A stretch of DNA of 64,000 nucleotides from Schistosoma haematobium. Lineage: Eukaryota > Platyhelminthes > Trematoda > Strigeidida > Schistosomatidae. Shown piece after piece: positions 28,546-40,191 of this stretch (position 1 is its first letter; each line of letters begins with the position of its first letter). The stretch is from contig NC_067195.1 in assembly GCF_000699445.3 (NCBI RefSeq), forward strand, positions 12,894,787 through 12,958,786. The letters run 5' to 3'. Position numbers and translations under genes: made by a program. Under the pieces are notes generated by a model. That model worked only from the letters and a program-made list of their open reading frames with translations, was not told the DNA's origin and searched no databases.

Positions 28546-29830
28546 CATTTTCCTAGTGGTTCGATATGAGCTGTATTAGTAGTGATTCCTTGTTGATATC
28601 ATCTCTAAGTGCTTCTTTCACAGGTTGTTTTTTGGCACAATTATTAACCGTTTCTACTAGTTTATGTCGAAGTGAGTCTGGTAATTCATTTCCCAGATTT
28701 TCCCGGTTTACGGTAGTTGAATTAAAATTTCCCAGGATTAAACATCGACCATTTGATGAATACGTACTGAAACCATTTAGCAAGACGTTATTCACTACAG
28801 TGTTTGGACTGTGGTAGATATGAATTAATCAGCAGCTCTTGTCATTTGTGTTTTAGGTGGCAACTGTCTAATTCGCTTCTCTCACTTTCATGAGATTTGT
28901 TATTAATAACGGTAAATGGTATAGTATTTCTAACAAATGGGGCTACTCTCCCTTTTTTACTTCCCTGGATTCTGTCGTCTCCTATTAACGGGAAACTTTC
29001 AAATCCAAGTTTGCTATTGTCTACAGCCAAATTTCCGTCACCGCGATCACAATCGGCTTGTACATGTGGCCACGACCCTTTCCTGAGCAAGCTCTATGCA
29101 CTTGTGTAACGGATCCGATGATCATTTAGGTAAATTCATGTTGCACCGGAAGCTGCTTACGCACCATTTTTTGTCGAAGTCTCGTCACCTGAAAATTTAA
29201 AATTTTAAGGTCCTGGCTAGGATCGGCAAGTCTTTACGGACGAAAATTCCTGACCCGTCAAGTTTATGTCCATTCTGTAGTATTACGTCCCTTTCATCGA
29301 AAATTTAAATTCAACTTTCAGAAGTTTGGTTTCTTTCTGTTTCGAGTTCATCAAGCTACCTAGTCTTTAAAACTTTGGCAAGGTGACTCCAGGGATATCC
29401 CCAGGCATTATCTAGTTTAGTGGCAGATTTTTAACTCAATGTTATGTTCATAAAATGTTTTGGGTTCCGAGCTCTCAATCTGCTTGCCTCAATGAAAGGC
29501 ATCTGACTTGTTACTGCAATCAATTTCTCGGCAACTGTTTGTGGGAGCATCTTCTTTTAGCAACATTTAGAAGTTTCCTCTTCTTGATATGTACCTATTC
29601 ATAACCATTCACTGAAGCGGCGATCATTGTGTTACACGCACTGTGTGATTCCATGTAGTTGTAAGATCAATTATTGTTTGGATAGCTAAGTGGTCATATT
29701 TTTTTAGAACTGTAAGATCCAAACTAAGGTTTGGACGGAAGAATAGCTGTCTAGGTGGGTCAGGTACGTGCCCTCGCCCGGTTGAAACCAAAACAAAGTG
29801 ATTGGGTAAAATGACGGTTCAAAAATTCAT
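28546..29830 (-). mobile_element. 5' part of a decayed LINE abutting the array (ORF1 end plus endonuclease)
   Basis: On the minus strand, from ~29,830 down, there are fragments resembling the ORF1 of CR1/jockey-like elements. They include a C-terminal block with NGHKLDGSGIFVRKDLP at about 29,200-29,290. An apurinic-like endonuclease follows. Downstream (lower coordinates) the element continues directly into the array's last partial unit, giving the order ORF1, endonuclease, linker, RT. It is therefore best read as the parental LINE copy, or its 5' remainder, from which the tandem unit derives. Frames are broken throughout. The outer (5') boundary is only approximate. Confidence 0.7.
28553..29130 (-). 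pseudogene. LINE APE-type endonuclease domain, decayed
   Basis: Two overlapping minus-strand frames give endonuclease signatures. At 28,842-29,090 the peptide contains KKGRVAPFVRN, the GGVAIFVR-like strand, and ends CHLKHK, the conserved 'kLkh' stretch before the YRPP region. At 28,553-28,795 it contains GRCLILGNFNSTTVNREN, which aligns with the GDFN catalytic motif; here the Asp is replaced by Asn (GNFN). The terminal SDH-type motif falls at the array border and reads KSYH in the unit. A frameshift separates the two parts. The motif substitutions and the frameshift indicate a dead copy. Confidence 0.75.
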
Positions 29831-30655
29831 TGCAAATTAAAATTTGCATTGTTACCTAAACAAATATGACTACTCAGTTATCCAACCAATAATTGTTCAA
29901 TTAGTCAAACCCAAATTACAGTAAATAAGGAAGTTTATAAAGGATGCGAGAAAATTACCAATCGCAGCAAATAAATGCTGTTCTACCCTGTCTGAATAGA
30001 GCACACACAGATTCGTTCAAAAGACAATATTTGGTCGCTTTATAACACAGAGTGTTTCCAGTTCTGGAAGAGTGCCTCAATTTACAACCAAAAATGCACA
30101 ATTCCAGTCAATACAAGCGACACAATCAAAAAGGGGAACAAACCAATATGGTTGCCGCCAAGACTAAGTATCAAGTAAAACAACATAAGTGCAGTTCAGG
30201 AAGAAACACGGAGACCTAGTGAAGGCGTAAGAAAAATAGAAACTACGATAAAATACAAGTATTACCAACTCAAATGAAATCAAGAATACTAACAAAATGT
30301 ACAACTAAAGGAACCAATAGGAACAAACTGCGAGTGTATACATGGAGGGATTTTCACACACAAAATATTCAAAATGGATCTTAAAACAACATTGGCAACA
30401 CGGTAAGATGGGAAAGACCTTTGATTTAAAATAATTGACTGACTATTTGGATCAGTGCCTTTAATTGGGTATTTCTAGTTGGTTGGAAACTAAATGGGCT
30501 TAGAACATATACGCCATTCATCACGCGATTTACTCACGCGATACTTCCAGACAACTGACTGAGTTGCTCACTACAAATATTTGCTTTAGAAATTCACGCA
30601 GAATAACTAACCTAATGGAAGTATTACTGAGGACTGACATTGCACGAACTAGTTA
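29831..30655. other. No recognised gene
   Basis: AT-rich sequence between two LINE remnants. No long open frame, RNA gene or repeat signature was found by reading both strands. Confidence 0.5.
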
Positions 30656-30659
30656 CTGG

Positions 30660-31175
30660 AGTAAATATCAGTAATGAGTGAAAAAATTAAGTTTCTTCTT
30701 TGGTCTTCAGTCTCGAGTAACAAGAGTACTAGGTCTACAGACTTATAGTAGTCCTTGTAGGTTGTTTCTTGATGAAGCATCAGATTCTTAAAATGTTCAC
30801 TAATGAGGTTGGTACCACTTGTTCGGATAGTGTTTTATAATTTACTACTCGGTGAGAAAAAAGGGGCTTCACTCCGAGTTTACGAAATAGTGGTTTCTAA
30901 ACCTTCTTGTTATGGTCTTGAAGATGATAGGTTCTGAAAGGAGCAAAAAGATAAGTTACATTAACACCCAAATCGTTATTAAAGATACATAATGCTGATA
31001 TGAGGTCACCTTGCATCCTACGATACGATAAGGGGAAAAAGTCAGGCGTTTTAGGCGCTCATTGTAAGGGATTTTGGAACGATTCTTTACTAACATTGTT
31101 CTTATACGTTGAAGATGGCACAGGTTTTCAGTGTTTGACAACGGTTTAACCAGTAACACCTTCTAATATAACTCG
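30660..31175 (-). mobile_element. LINE polymerase C-terminal remnant
   Basis: On the minus strand the frame from 31,159 gives MLLVKNRSKIPYNERLKRL and then, after a frameshift, FPLSYRRMQGDLI. This is the typical post-RT stretch of jockey/CR1-type elements (Y-x-x-RL-x-x-L, then YRRxRGDLI). Further down are pieces resembling RVVN-x-W-x-x-L and a terminal LD-like segment. It lies upstream, in element orientation, of the ORF1/endonuclease remnant at 28,546-29,830, so it belongs to a different or rearranged copy. It is not coding. Confidence 0.7.
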
Positions 31176-32443
31176 TACCCACCAAGAGAAATCAAAAGAC
31201 AGAATCGAAGAGATTGGAAGATATATTTGATATGATATCAATATATCGAGAATCGTCTGATCTAATCTGGCTAGCGATTGCCGTAAATGTTGAGCACGGC
31301 GTTCCCACTCGTGATCTGGTGCAGATGCATGACCGAGCGCCTTCAGCTAGGTGAGTCCACTAAAACTAATCTGGTCAGCATCCAATATTGAAAACTTACA
31401 GAGCAATTTATTTTGGGGATTTATTTACCGCTACAACGTCAAACGCACTCTAGCGTGCATCATTAACAAGATATGAAGTGACTGTTTAAACACAGAATTC
31501 TAGGTGTGCTTTACACAAGTTTGATATAGAAATTCGTAACATCTCCTCGTCAAAGCATTTGAATCCTTGACGAAGTGATCACAACGCTCGAAAACCTTTA
31601 GCGGCTGCTGAGTTGCAATGAGTTGTTTTTAAGTCGTATCAGTAAGTTTAACTAGGATTAAGACCGCATGAGACCAAAAATCTTTCAATAACATGTCATT
31701 GTCAAGTAACAGTAGAGCACTTAAGCAAATATGGCAATGAATAACGTTGGTCTGAAATGACGATATTGAAAATTGGATTAGATAAACAGTGGTGAAAGGC
31801 GGGTGAGCCAGTTTGCCTCTCATAGATGACGGGCAATTCTAATGATAAGGTGAACCCGGGTAGGTATAAGCTGTGCTACGTTTTAACTTTATATCGTTTA
31901 TTATGTATCAAGATGGTAAATGAGTGTCCCTTTTACTGCATTCCGTGAACTACCCACACAGTTTTCTCATAGACCTCGAGTCGATTATCTAAGTGGTCAA
32001 AAAGTAAAGACAGACTGCTACTAGTAATCAGTGAGATAGTTGTTTAAAGAATGACATAAATACAATAAGTTTCTCCCCAAAATAGCTTCGTCGAGTGGAT
32101 TCATTTGTTTGTGTCCTTTAAAATCCACCCAGTAAATACATCTTTAAATTGTACTTTTCGTCACATGTATAAAGTAATCAACCTCAAATTATTCGTCATA
32201 ATCCATTGAATACATGTTGTTTTCATTGTTCTTCATTGTGCACGTTGTCACCTAACAATTCACCACAACGACGATCGCTAAAAGCTGTTATGGATTAACA
32301 CAACATTTAGAATTATCCTGTTCTAAAATACATAAATGTGCACAAAAAATGTTCAGTTCGCTCATAAGTTTTAGTGAAAAGTTATGGTAAAAACTCATTG
32401 CAAAAAACCTTTCTGTTCAGGTCATCACAGGTGATAGATTCGA
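31176..32443. other. No recognised gene
   Basis: Nothing certain was seen here. Around 31,265-31,365 the minus strand has a faint tRNA-like layout (an AGCTGAAGGCG stretch about 45 bases before a CGAGTGGGAACGCC stretch), too weak to call. Confidence 0.45.
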
Positions 32444-32452
32444 CGATGTGGT

Positions 32453-33390
32453 CAGTCAGTCAGTAACAACGTAGAACTTCGTACGTACGTACATCAGTTC
32501 GAGTTGCCACACCACATTAGCACAGAGATGCACTTGTCGATTCAAATCCCGTAGTGGTAGAGGTAGCAAGAGTATAAGCAGTAATCGGGAAGATTAGGGT
32601 TTGGAGATGTTATTTAAAGAGTATAATCCAGTGAAAGAAATTTGGAAAGAGGAAAAAAAAGGGACATAAAGAATTCAGAAGATTAGAATTTGGGAGAACA
32701 CAGAGAGTGGATGCACCTGCGCCATTGCAAACGATTTTGAGCCATGTCATTCAGGGTCTCTAACCAACGGTTGCTGTAATCTCGCGGTCCCCAACCATGT
32801 AGTCTACACCTACCAACATGACTCAGTTCACTTGTCAGTGACTTCATGGACTTGTGCCATGTTTTGGTTTGGCCGCCCCTAGCTTTCTTCCAACCTACTC
32901 CTATACCACTGAACATAGCACGTCGGGGCAGTCGGTGGTTGGGCATACGTAACACGTGTCCAAGCCATCTCAACTGATGAAGTTTCACTACTTCATCAAT
33001 TGATTTGCCATCCTTACCTAGTACCCGTTTCCTAACAACTGTGTTACTTACTCGATGGTCCCATGATATATGAGCAATGTTTCGAAGACACCTATGATCA
33101 AATACTAGTAACCTACGAATATCCTCTACTCTTAACGGCCATGTTTCACTGCCATAAAGAAGAACGGAACAAACTGCTGCGCAGTAAACACGTCCTTTGG
33201 TTGATAGACGGATATCTCGCCTACGCCATAAATGACGCAAGTTGGCAAAAGCTAATCGAGCCTTCTGTATCCGTGCTGAGATTTCGTCACACGCCAGACC
33301 ACAAGGGCTGATGAGACTTCCAAGATAAGTGAAGCGGTCGACACACTCAACTACTTCACTCCCTACCATTAGTTCGGGTGTCGATGCGGT
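32453..33390 (-). mobile_element. 5'-truncated RTE-like retrotransposon copy A
   Basis: Sequence from ~33,380 down to 32,453 matches the 3' third of the element at 34,560-42,314, including its 3' untranslated end that finishes in CTGACTGACTGAC (minus strand). Homology stops at about 33,388. A nine-base direct repeat, CGATG(T/C)GGT, lies at 32,444-32,452 and 33,382-33,390 and may be the target-site duplication, with one mismatch. 5' truncation is the normal outcome of incomplete target-primed reverse transcription. Confidence 0.8.
32683..33369 (-). pseudogene. RTE polymerase C-terminal domain, 228 codons, 5'-truncated
   Basis: An uninterrupted minus-strand frame encodes the region after the RT active site of an RTE/BovB-like pol. 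It contains YLGSLISPCG, then LLYGSETWPLR, then the HQLRWLGHVLRMP block, and finally GPRDYSNRWLETLND MAQNR near the stop. These motifs are diagnostic for the C-terminal part of RTE-type polymerases. The RT catalytic core and endonuclease are missing, so it cannot function alone. It is nearly identical in places to 34,781-35,500 in copy B, so it is a fairly young insertion. Confidence 0.85.
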
Positions 33391-34546
33391 ATGAAATAGC
33401 TTGACTCATTTACTATTAGAACCGCGTTAGTCTACCCCTTCCTGCTTTATTTCAGATCCGAAAAGTTTCTTTTTTCGTCTAAACGCCACGTGTGCAAGTA
33501 AGAGTTGTGGACATCTGTTAATAAATGCTTAAGTCAAATGAATATAAATAAGCCATATTTCACACCCTTCCTATTGTGTTTTGCTTTAATATAAGTTTCA
33601 TTATCCCATATTTTTTCATACCGCCTCTATGTCTTTATAGCATACTTCTCCCGTCTTTTACCGTTGCTGCTATATCGTTTATACCAGTTTCGTCTCTAAT
33701 CAAGTGGAAAGTGTGCAAGCTGTTTCTGATTGTCCGCGGAGTCATAGTACTGGGTTTGTATTATAATCAGTAGTAACAGTCTAATCTAGCGACCAGTTAC
33801 TGCTTAAAAACTAGTCTTTTCACGTCAGACTCGTGGGAGCCTGTTGAATCTAACGTACAGTTTACTTTTGATAAAACCACATGTTCCGGTTTCTGTGACT
33901 ATTTAGACAAAATGTAGCACTGGAAAGTGTTTTTTCTACCTCGCGTTTACTAGAATCGACCATTAAATTTCAATGACATTAAATCGCCTTGGTCATTCAA
34001 CTTTGTTTTAGAAACATTTTGTTCGATAAAATCATAATCAGCAACGTTCGGGTTGGTAAAAGTATTTTAACTAGTGAAATATAGTTAATCCATCAGATGA
34101 ATCAGAACTGATTAAAGTAGGTCCAGTGTTACTCTTCTACCTTGTACTCCAACACTGGTTAGATGTATGTTGATTCCAAAAAGCCAGAGCGCAAGCATAC
34201 TGAGTAAAGATTCTCTCCAACTGTCATTCTGAACAGTGTAAGGAAGTAACTTTTTCACGACTAGGCTCAAGAAATGCTAAAATTCAGTATTTGACAATCC
34301 TCCATGATATGACCCAAACTTATTCGGTTTCCTTGTCTCCGTTTTTTGACCATCCTGTTTCGCATCTCCTATGTATTTAGTTGTTCAATGTCACTCGTTG
34401 CTGACATCCGCTTCTTTTTGTCGGAAGGTGTTGTAACTAATGCGAAGTTCTGGTTTTTATTAACATCCGAACTTACATTTGAGCACTCGTAAAATGATGG
34501 TAAATCCTCATACACCTAATGAATTGATGTAAAACGTTGTATAGAC
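33391..34546. other. No recognised gene
   Basis: AT-rich spacer between RTE copies A and B. Only short open frames, none with a recognisable motif. Confidence 0.5.
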
Positions 34547-34780
34547 AGTACTTAAATAGTCAGTCAGTCGGTAACAACGTAGAACTTCGTACGTACGTAC
34601 ATCTGTTCGAGTTGCCATAGCACATTAGCACAGTGATGCAGTTGTCGATCCAAATCTCGTAGTTGTAGAGGTAGTAAAAATATAATCAGTAATCTAAAAC
34701 ATTAGGGCTTCAAGATGTTATTCAAGGAGTATAATCCAGTGAAATGAATTTTGAAAGCGAAAAAAAGGGGCACGAAGAAT

Positions 34781-36590
34781 TCAGAAGATTTTGGGAGAAC
34801 ACAAAGAGTGGATGCACCTGCGCCATTGCAAACGATTTTGAGCCATGTCATTCAGGGTCTCTAACCCTCGGTCGCTATCATCTCGCAGTCCCCAACCAGG
34901 TAGTCTACACCTACCAACACGGTTCAGTCCACTTGTCAGTGACTTCATGGATTTAAGCCACGTTTTGGTCTGGCCGCCCTTAGCTTTCTTCCAACCTACT
35001 CCTACACCATAAAACATCGTACGTCGGGGCAGTCGGTGGTTGGGCATACGTAACACGTGTCCCAGCCATCTCAACTGATAAAGTTCCAACACTTCATCAG
35101 TTGATTCACCATCCTTACCTAGTACCCGTTTCCTAACAACTGCATTACTTACTCAGTGGTCCCAAGATATACGAGCAATGTTTAAAAGACACCTATGATC
35201 GAATACTAGTAACCTACGAATATCCTCTACTCTTAACGGCCATGTTTCACTGCCATAAAGAAGAACGGAACAAACTGCTGCGCAGTAAACACGTCCTTTG
35301 GTTGATAGACGGATATCTCGCCTACGCCATAAATGACGCAAGTTGGCAAAAGCTAATCGAGCCTTCTGTATCCGTGCTGAGATTTCGTCACACGCCAGAC
35401 CACAAGGGCTGATGAGACTTCCAAGATAAGTGAAGCGGTCGACACACTCAACTACTTCACTCCCTACCATTAGTTCGGGTGTCAATGCAACCCAATCCTG
35501 AAGCAACATTTTGCATTTCGAGGGGGAGAATCGCATCCCGAACATGCTTGCATTGTTGCTTAGAGTGATCAGAAGACTGCATTTTGTCAGCGTCTTCATC
35601 AAATAGAACTAATGTCATCCTCATATTCTAAGTCAAAAAGTGAATCTCCCGGTAGAAGTTCAACCCTTGGGAATTTAGATGGGGAAAGTGTTATCCCTAA
35701 AAGCATGTCTACGATAAAGTTAAACAAGAATGGAGAGAGTGGGCAGCCCTGACGAACACTACTTGAGGTAATCAGTTCTGTTGACAGTTCGCCATAAGCT
35801 CTAACTCGACCAGTTGTGTTCGAGTAGAGAGCCATTATAAGGTTAATGTACTTCTTTGGTACTCTTTTCAGTGACAAACACTGCCACAGAACCTCACGAT
35901 CAACAGAGTCGAATGCCGCCTTTAGGTCGAGAAATACTACTATTGTGGGGCGTCTGAATGTGTGTCTATGTTCTAGGACCTGACGTAATGTGAATATCTG
36001 GTCTATACAACCACATCCAGGTCGAAAACCAGCCTGGTTTTCTTTAGTCTGCTCTTCACGAGCTATTATTGAAGCTGATATTTTAGACACTATATTAGTC
36101 AAACTGATTCCTCTGTGATTGTCACAAGAGGACTTTTGTCCTTTCTTATAGATTGGCACAATCAGTGATTGAGACCAGTCAGATGGGATTACGTCCAGTT
36201 CCCAGATTCTACTTAATACCTCTGTCAATCTCGCTGCTAATACTGGACCACCATCCTTAAAAGTCTCAGGAGTAAACCTGTCAGGGCCTGCTGCTCTCCC
36301 TCGCTTCAGATATCCTATAGCTTTTTTAACGTCATAAAGAGTCGGAGGACTTACATCAACTTGCAATTCAGGTCGACTGGAGATCGTGTGAAACCGAAGT
36401 GTGGCTGAAGGCCAGTTGAACTGATCCCTAAAATCGATCCAATCTCCTGGATTGAGAATGAATAATATGTCCATCTTTTTCTGAGATAGTTTCGCTAACA
36501 GTCGGGTTCCTAATACCGGTTTCCTTAACAAGTCTGAACAGTTGCATGCTGTTACCTAATGCAGCTGCCTTTTCCATCTCTCTTGCTTTC
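34781..36590 (-). pseudogene. RTE copy B reverse transcriptase and C-terminal domain
   Basis: On the minus strand the frame at 36,531-35,599 contains RT landmarks: GPDRFTPETFKDGG, VPIYKKGQKSSCDNHRGISL, QAGFRPGCGCIDQIFTLR, VFLDLKAAFDSVDR and VRQGCPLSPFLFNF. The catalytic box reads YEDD (35,616-35,627) instead of YADD. A short deletion removes part of the segment between ISASII and NQAGFRP. After a frameshift the frame 35,602-35,153 gives the SPSKCK, YLGSLIS and LLYGSETWPLR region. After another, 35,092-34,781 gives the RWLGHVLRMP to MAQNRLQWRRC end. At least two frameshifts plus the active-site change make it non-functional. Confidence 0.88.
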
Positions 36591-37046
36591 GGCTCCCAAA
36601 TGCCCTGGTATGGCCGAGAGCGGGGTGGGTCCGCCCTCCCTCTCGAGATACTCTCACACGGCCATGTGTATACAGCCTCTGCCAGGGAAGTCCTACTCAC
36701 TGCCTTCTTGTAGCGGGGGTGTTGTTTACGAAAATGAGACGACGAAAAGCAAATGTCCGGCGCTTTAACCGGATCCCAAACCAATGGTGCACATGGGCTC
36801 CAGTATGCTGCAGGAACGAATGGCGTTTGAATCAATCGTTGGTCACCGGCTACAATGGGACTGCATCTCCTCACGATGCTCCATTGCCTTGTGGATTAGA
36901 CCTATAGGTCAAATGCTCGGGGTGTGGCCCCCTAAGAAAACCACCTGCTTCGGTCTGGGCACCCGGGCAGTATCACAGCCCACACGCAAATGATGAACTC
37001 TCTATATCTATGGAAACTACTTTTCTCGCTTCGAATAACAATCAAA

Positions 37047-37125
37047 TGATTCAAATTATTGTCATTACTATTATTGTTATTATTATTACCATTATTATTA
37101 TTGTTATTATTATTATTATTTACTA
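37047..37125 (+). repeat. ATT-rich trinucleotide microsatellite in copy C 5' UTR
   Basis: An imperfect run of ATT units (with interspersed GTT, ACT and ACC) precedes the pol start by about 130 bp. It lies inside the inserted element and so is part of copy C or expanded after insertion. Confidence 0.8.
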
Positions 37126-37254
37126 CGACATTATTCACCCTCTTTTATTCCTACTCTGTCTATGCTTATTTTTTCGACTTATACAGCAGCTCGTCTTTGG
37201 TGGATATTCGACTCTATCTAAACGTTCTCGAGTCACTGCCTAGTTGAAAATTGT

Positions 37255-40191
37255 ATGTTACCACCGAATATGAGTACTGAAGCAGTTTTTCTGAAACCAC
37301 GTGCACCATACAAACTGGCTGCCTTCAACTTCCGCACACTTATGCAGGTTGGACAACAGATAGGGCTGGCTATGTCTTTGGAAAGTTTTAATATCGACGT
37401 TTGTTGTCTATCCGAGACCTGTATTCAAGACTCTGATGAAGTACTACAAATTTGCTCTCCATCTGTCGCTTCGAAAAGCTTGTTTTACGTGCGTTTATCC
37501 GGGGACCCTGTGGCATCTTCGTCTGGTCTTGCTGGCGTTTGTGTCGCACTAAGCGCTAGAGCTGAGGCAGCACTAATCGATTGGATCCCCATTAACAGTC
37601 GGTTATGTGCTGTTAGATTAGAGAGTTCCATCAAATTGAGAAATCGGAGTGAGGAACGATGTCTTTTCGTCATCTCTGCCTATGCCCCGACAGATTGCAG
37701 CCCGGATGCAATCAAGGATGAGTTTTACCACCAGTTATCTGTTCTTCTCCAGAAAGTGCGTTCAATAGATATTGTAGTACTAACCGGAGACTTGAATGCT
37801 CAGGTCGGGCGTCTAGGCACAGAAGAGAGTCGTTTAGGTGGCCGATGGGGACTCGTTGGTCGTCGGTCAGATAACGGGGACCGTCTACTGCAACTGTGCA
37901 CAGACCACAACCTGTTTCTGGCTAGCACTAACTTCCGGCACAGTCATCACCGATGTGCCACCTGGCGTCCTCCCTCTGCGTCCCAAGCCTGGACTCAGAT
38001 TGATCACATCGCGATCAGCTACCGCTGGCGTGGTTGTGTACAAGACTGCCGCTCCTTTTGGAGTACCTATCTGGACTCTGACCATGCCTTGGTCTGCGCC
38101 AATCTTGCCTTACTTTTCAGTGGACAACGAAGTGACCGCCATCAACGGATTGATATTAGCAAGCTGGTTGCAACTTCTGTTGCAAGTAAGTATCGAACCG
38201 AGCTAGCCTCTAGGCTAGCTACCACTCCACCGAAAAGTATAGATGAGCATTGGTTGCAATTGTATGACGCCATGAAAATGGTGGGTACAGTCAGTTGTGG
38301 GTTCGCGAAACGTTTGACCATAAACGAAGGATGTTACGTAAGGAAATTGGGCAAAGCTTGCGTAAGGACCGAGAAGCCTGGTGGTCGAAGCGTGCTAATG
38401 AGCTGGAAGCAGCAGCTGCATCTGGTAACTACCGGAAGCTCTTCCAACTCATCCGAGCCACTGGCAGCAAGAAGTCTGGTGTGAGTGAAACAATCTGCGA
38501 GGATGATGGGATGCCAATCACTAACATCCATCGACGTCTTGGACGATGGGCAGAATTTTTTGAAGGGCAGTTCAACTGGCCTGCTGCTCCGGCAACATCG
38601 GTCAGACTGTCCTGCCCTCCATGGCCGGTGACGACTGATCCACCAAACGAGGAGGAAGTCCGCAAGGAACTTCAACTCTTGGAAGCGTTACAAATCACCT
38701 GGCCCAGATGACTTACCTCCGGCTCTTTTTAAAGATGGTGGTGACTTTTTGACTAAGGAATTGACGACGTTGTTTACAAAGGTTTGGGAACTAGAGAGTG
38801 TACCAACGTCATGGAATGAGTCGATAGTTGTCCCTATCTTTAAAAAGGGTTCACGTCGTTCCTGTAACAACTATCGGGGGATAAGTCTACTTCCGATTGC
38901 GTCCAAGCTATTGGCTTCCGTCATACTTCGTAGGTTGTTCAAAACCCGAGAAAGATTGACTCGCGAGGAGCAGGCTGGGTTTCGTTCTGGTCGAGGATGT
39001 ATTGATCATATCTTCACCCTCCGCCTAATGTTAGAACACCGCCATACTTATCAAAGGCCAACAATCGTAGTGTTTCTTGACATCACGGCTGCCTTCGATT
39101 CGTTGGACAGGGCTGTTCTCTGGGATTTTCTATTGAAGAAGGGTGTGCCTGAGAAGTTTATTAACATCCTAAAAGCCCTATATAAAAACACCTCAGGCAG
39201 AGTGAGGGCATACAACCACCTTTCTCCATTGTTCCATTCGAGCAGTGGGGTTAGGCAGGGTTGCCCAATCTCACCATTCCTCTTCAACTTCGCCATCGAT
39301 GACATTCTGGAAACAGTTCTGATGGATGCAAGTAATGGTGGTGTGGATCTGTTGCCTGGAGAAAGACTTCTCGACCTTGAGTATGCGGACGATATTGTCT
39401 TACTGAGCGATAATGCCCAAGGCATGCAATCCGCACTTAATCAGTTGGCAATCAGTATCCGTAGGTATGGTATGTGCTTTGCACCTTCGAAGTGCAAAGT
39501 ATTTCTACATGACTGGCAGGATTCCAATCCTGTACTCACCCTGGATGGTGAGCAGATAGACGTAGTCGAGAAGTTCGTGTATCTGGGTAGCTGCATAAGT
39601 GCTGGTGGTGGCGTGAGTGATGAGATCAATGCATGTATAGTAAAAGCCAGAGCTGCTTATGCCAATCTTGGCCATCTTTGGCGCCTTCGTGATGTTAGTC
39701 TGGCTGTAAAAGGTCGGATCTACAACGCGTCGGTGAGAGCAGTTTTGCTCTATGCTTGTGAAACCTGACCTCTCTGAGTTGAGGATGTTAGACGACTCTC
39801 TGTGTTCGATTATCGTTGTCTCCGAAGGATTGCTGACATTCAGTGGCAACACCATGTTAGTAATGCAGAGGTTCGGCATCGTGTGTTCGGGCATAGAGAC
39901 GATAATCCGATTAGTGTCACCATCTTGAAACACCGACTTCGGTGGCTTGGACATGTTCTACGAATGTCGTCCCAGAGAATTCCACGTCGTGCATTATTTG
40001 CGGACTCTGGGACTGGTTGTAAAAAGCGGAGAGGTGGTCAGTGTAAGACATGGTGTGGTCGTATGAAAAAAAGCTGCAAAGGGATGGCTTGTGTTGGTCC
40101 TTCACGACTCCCTGGCTGGGGTCCGAGAGATGATGCAACACGGTGGCTAGAGACGTTATCAGATATGGCTCAGAATAGAAGCCAATGGTGA
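37255..40191 (+). pseudogene. RTE copy C pol: endonuclease plus reverse transcriptase, two frameshifts and one stop
   Basis: Frame 1 from 37,255 encodes the endonuclease: LAAFNFRTLMQVGQQ, CCLSETCIQD, ISAYAPTD, GDLNAQVG (about residue 179), QIDHIAISYRWRG and SDHALV (about residue 275). Near 38,290 the coding frame shifts; the linker (DREAWWSKRANELEAAA to GRWAEFFEGQFNWP) is read in another frame up to ~38,680. It then returns to the first frame for RT (PGPDDLPPALFKDGG, CNNYRGISL, QAGFRSGRGCIDHIF, FLDITAAFDSLDR, VRQGCPISPFLFNF). The catalytic box is an intact YADD at 39,381-39,392. A TGA where Trp is expected (CETW) at 39,766 interrupts the C-terminal domain, which continues to LSDMAQNRSQW at 40,191. 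It is dead as read but only lightly damaged, so relatively young. Confidence 0.9.

Noticed and set aside
28566..28817. Plus-strand open frame of 83 codons opposite the endonuclease remnant
   Set aside because: It is the antisense shadow of the LINE endonuclease frame at 28,553-28,795, which carries the recognisable motifs.
31265..31365. Possible tRNA gene on the minus strand
   Set aside because: A-box-like and B-box-like strings are degraded and I could not fold a cloverleaf; at most a SINE relic.
36428..36874. 148-codon minus-strand frame crossing the copy B/copy C junction
   Set aside because: Its N-terminal part lies in the antisense of copy C's 5' UTR and only the part below 36,590 is copy B polymerase linker; the fusion is an accident of insertion.
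37838..38206. 122-codon frame within the copy C endonuclease region
   Set aside because: It overlaps the motif-bearing endonuclease frame in another phase and has no motif of its own.
39505..39954. 149-codon minus-strand frame over the copy C RT
   Set aside because: Antisense shadow of the RT C-terminal region; no recognised motif.
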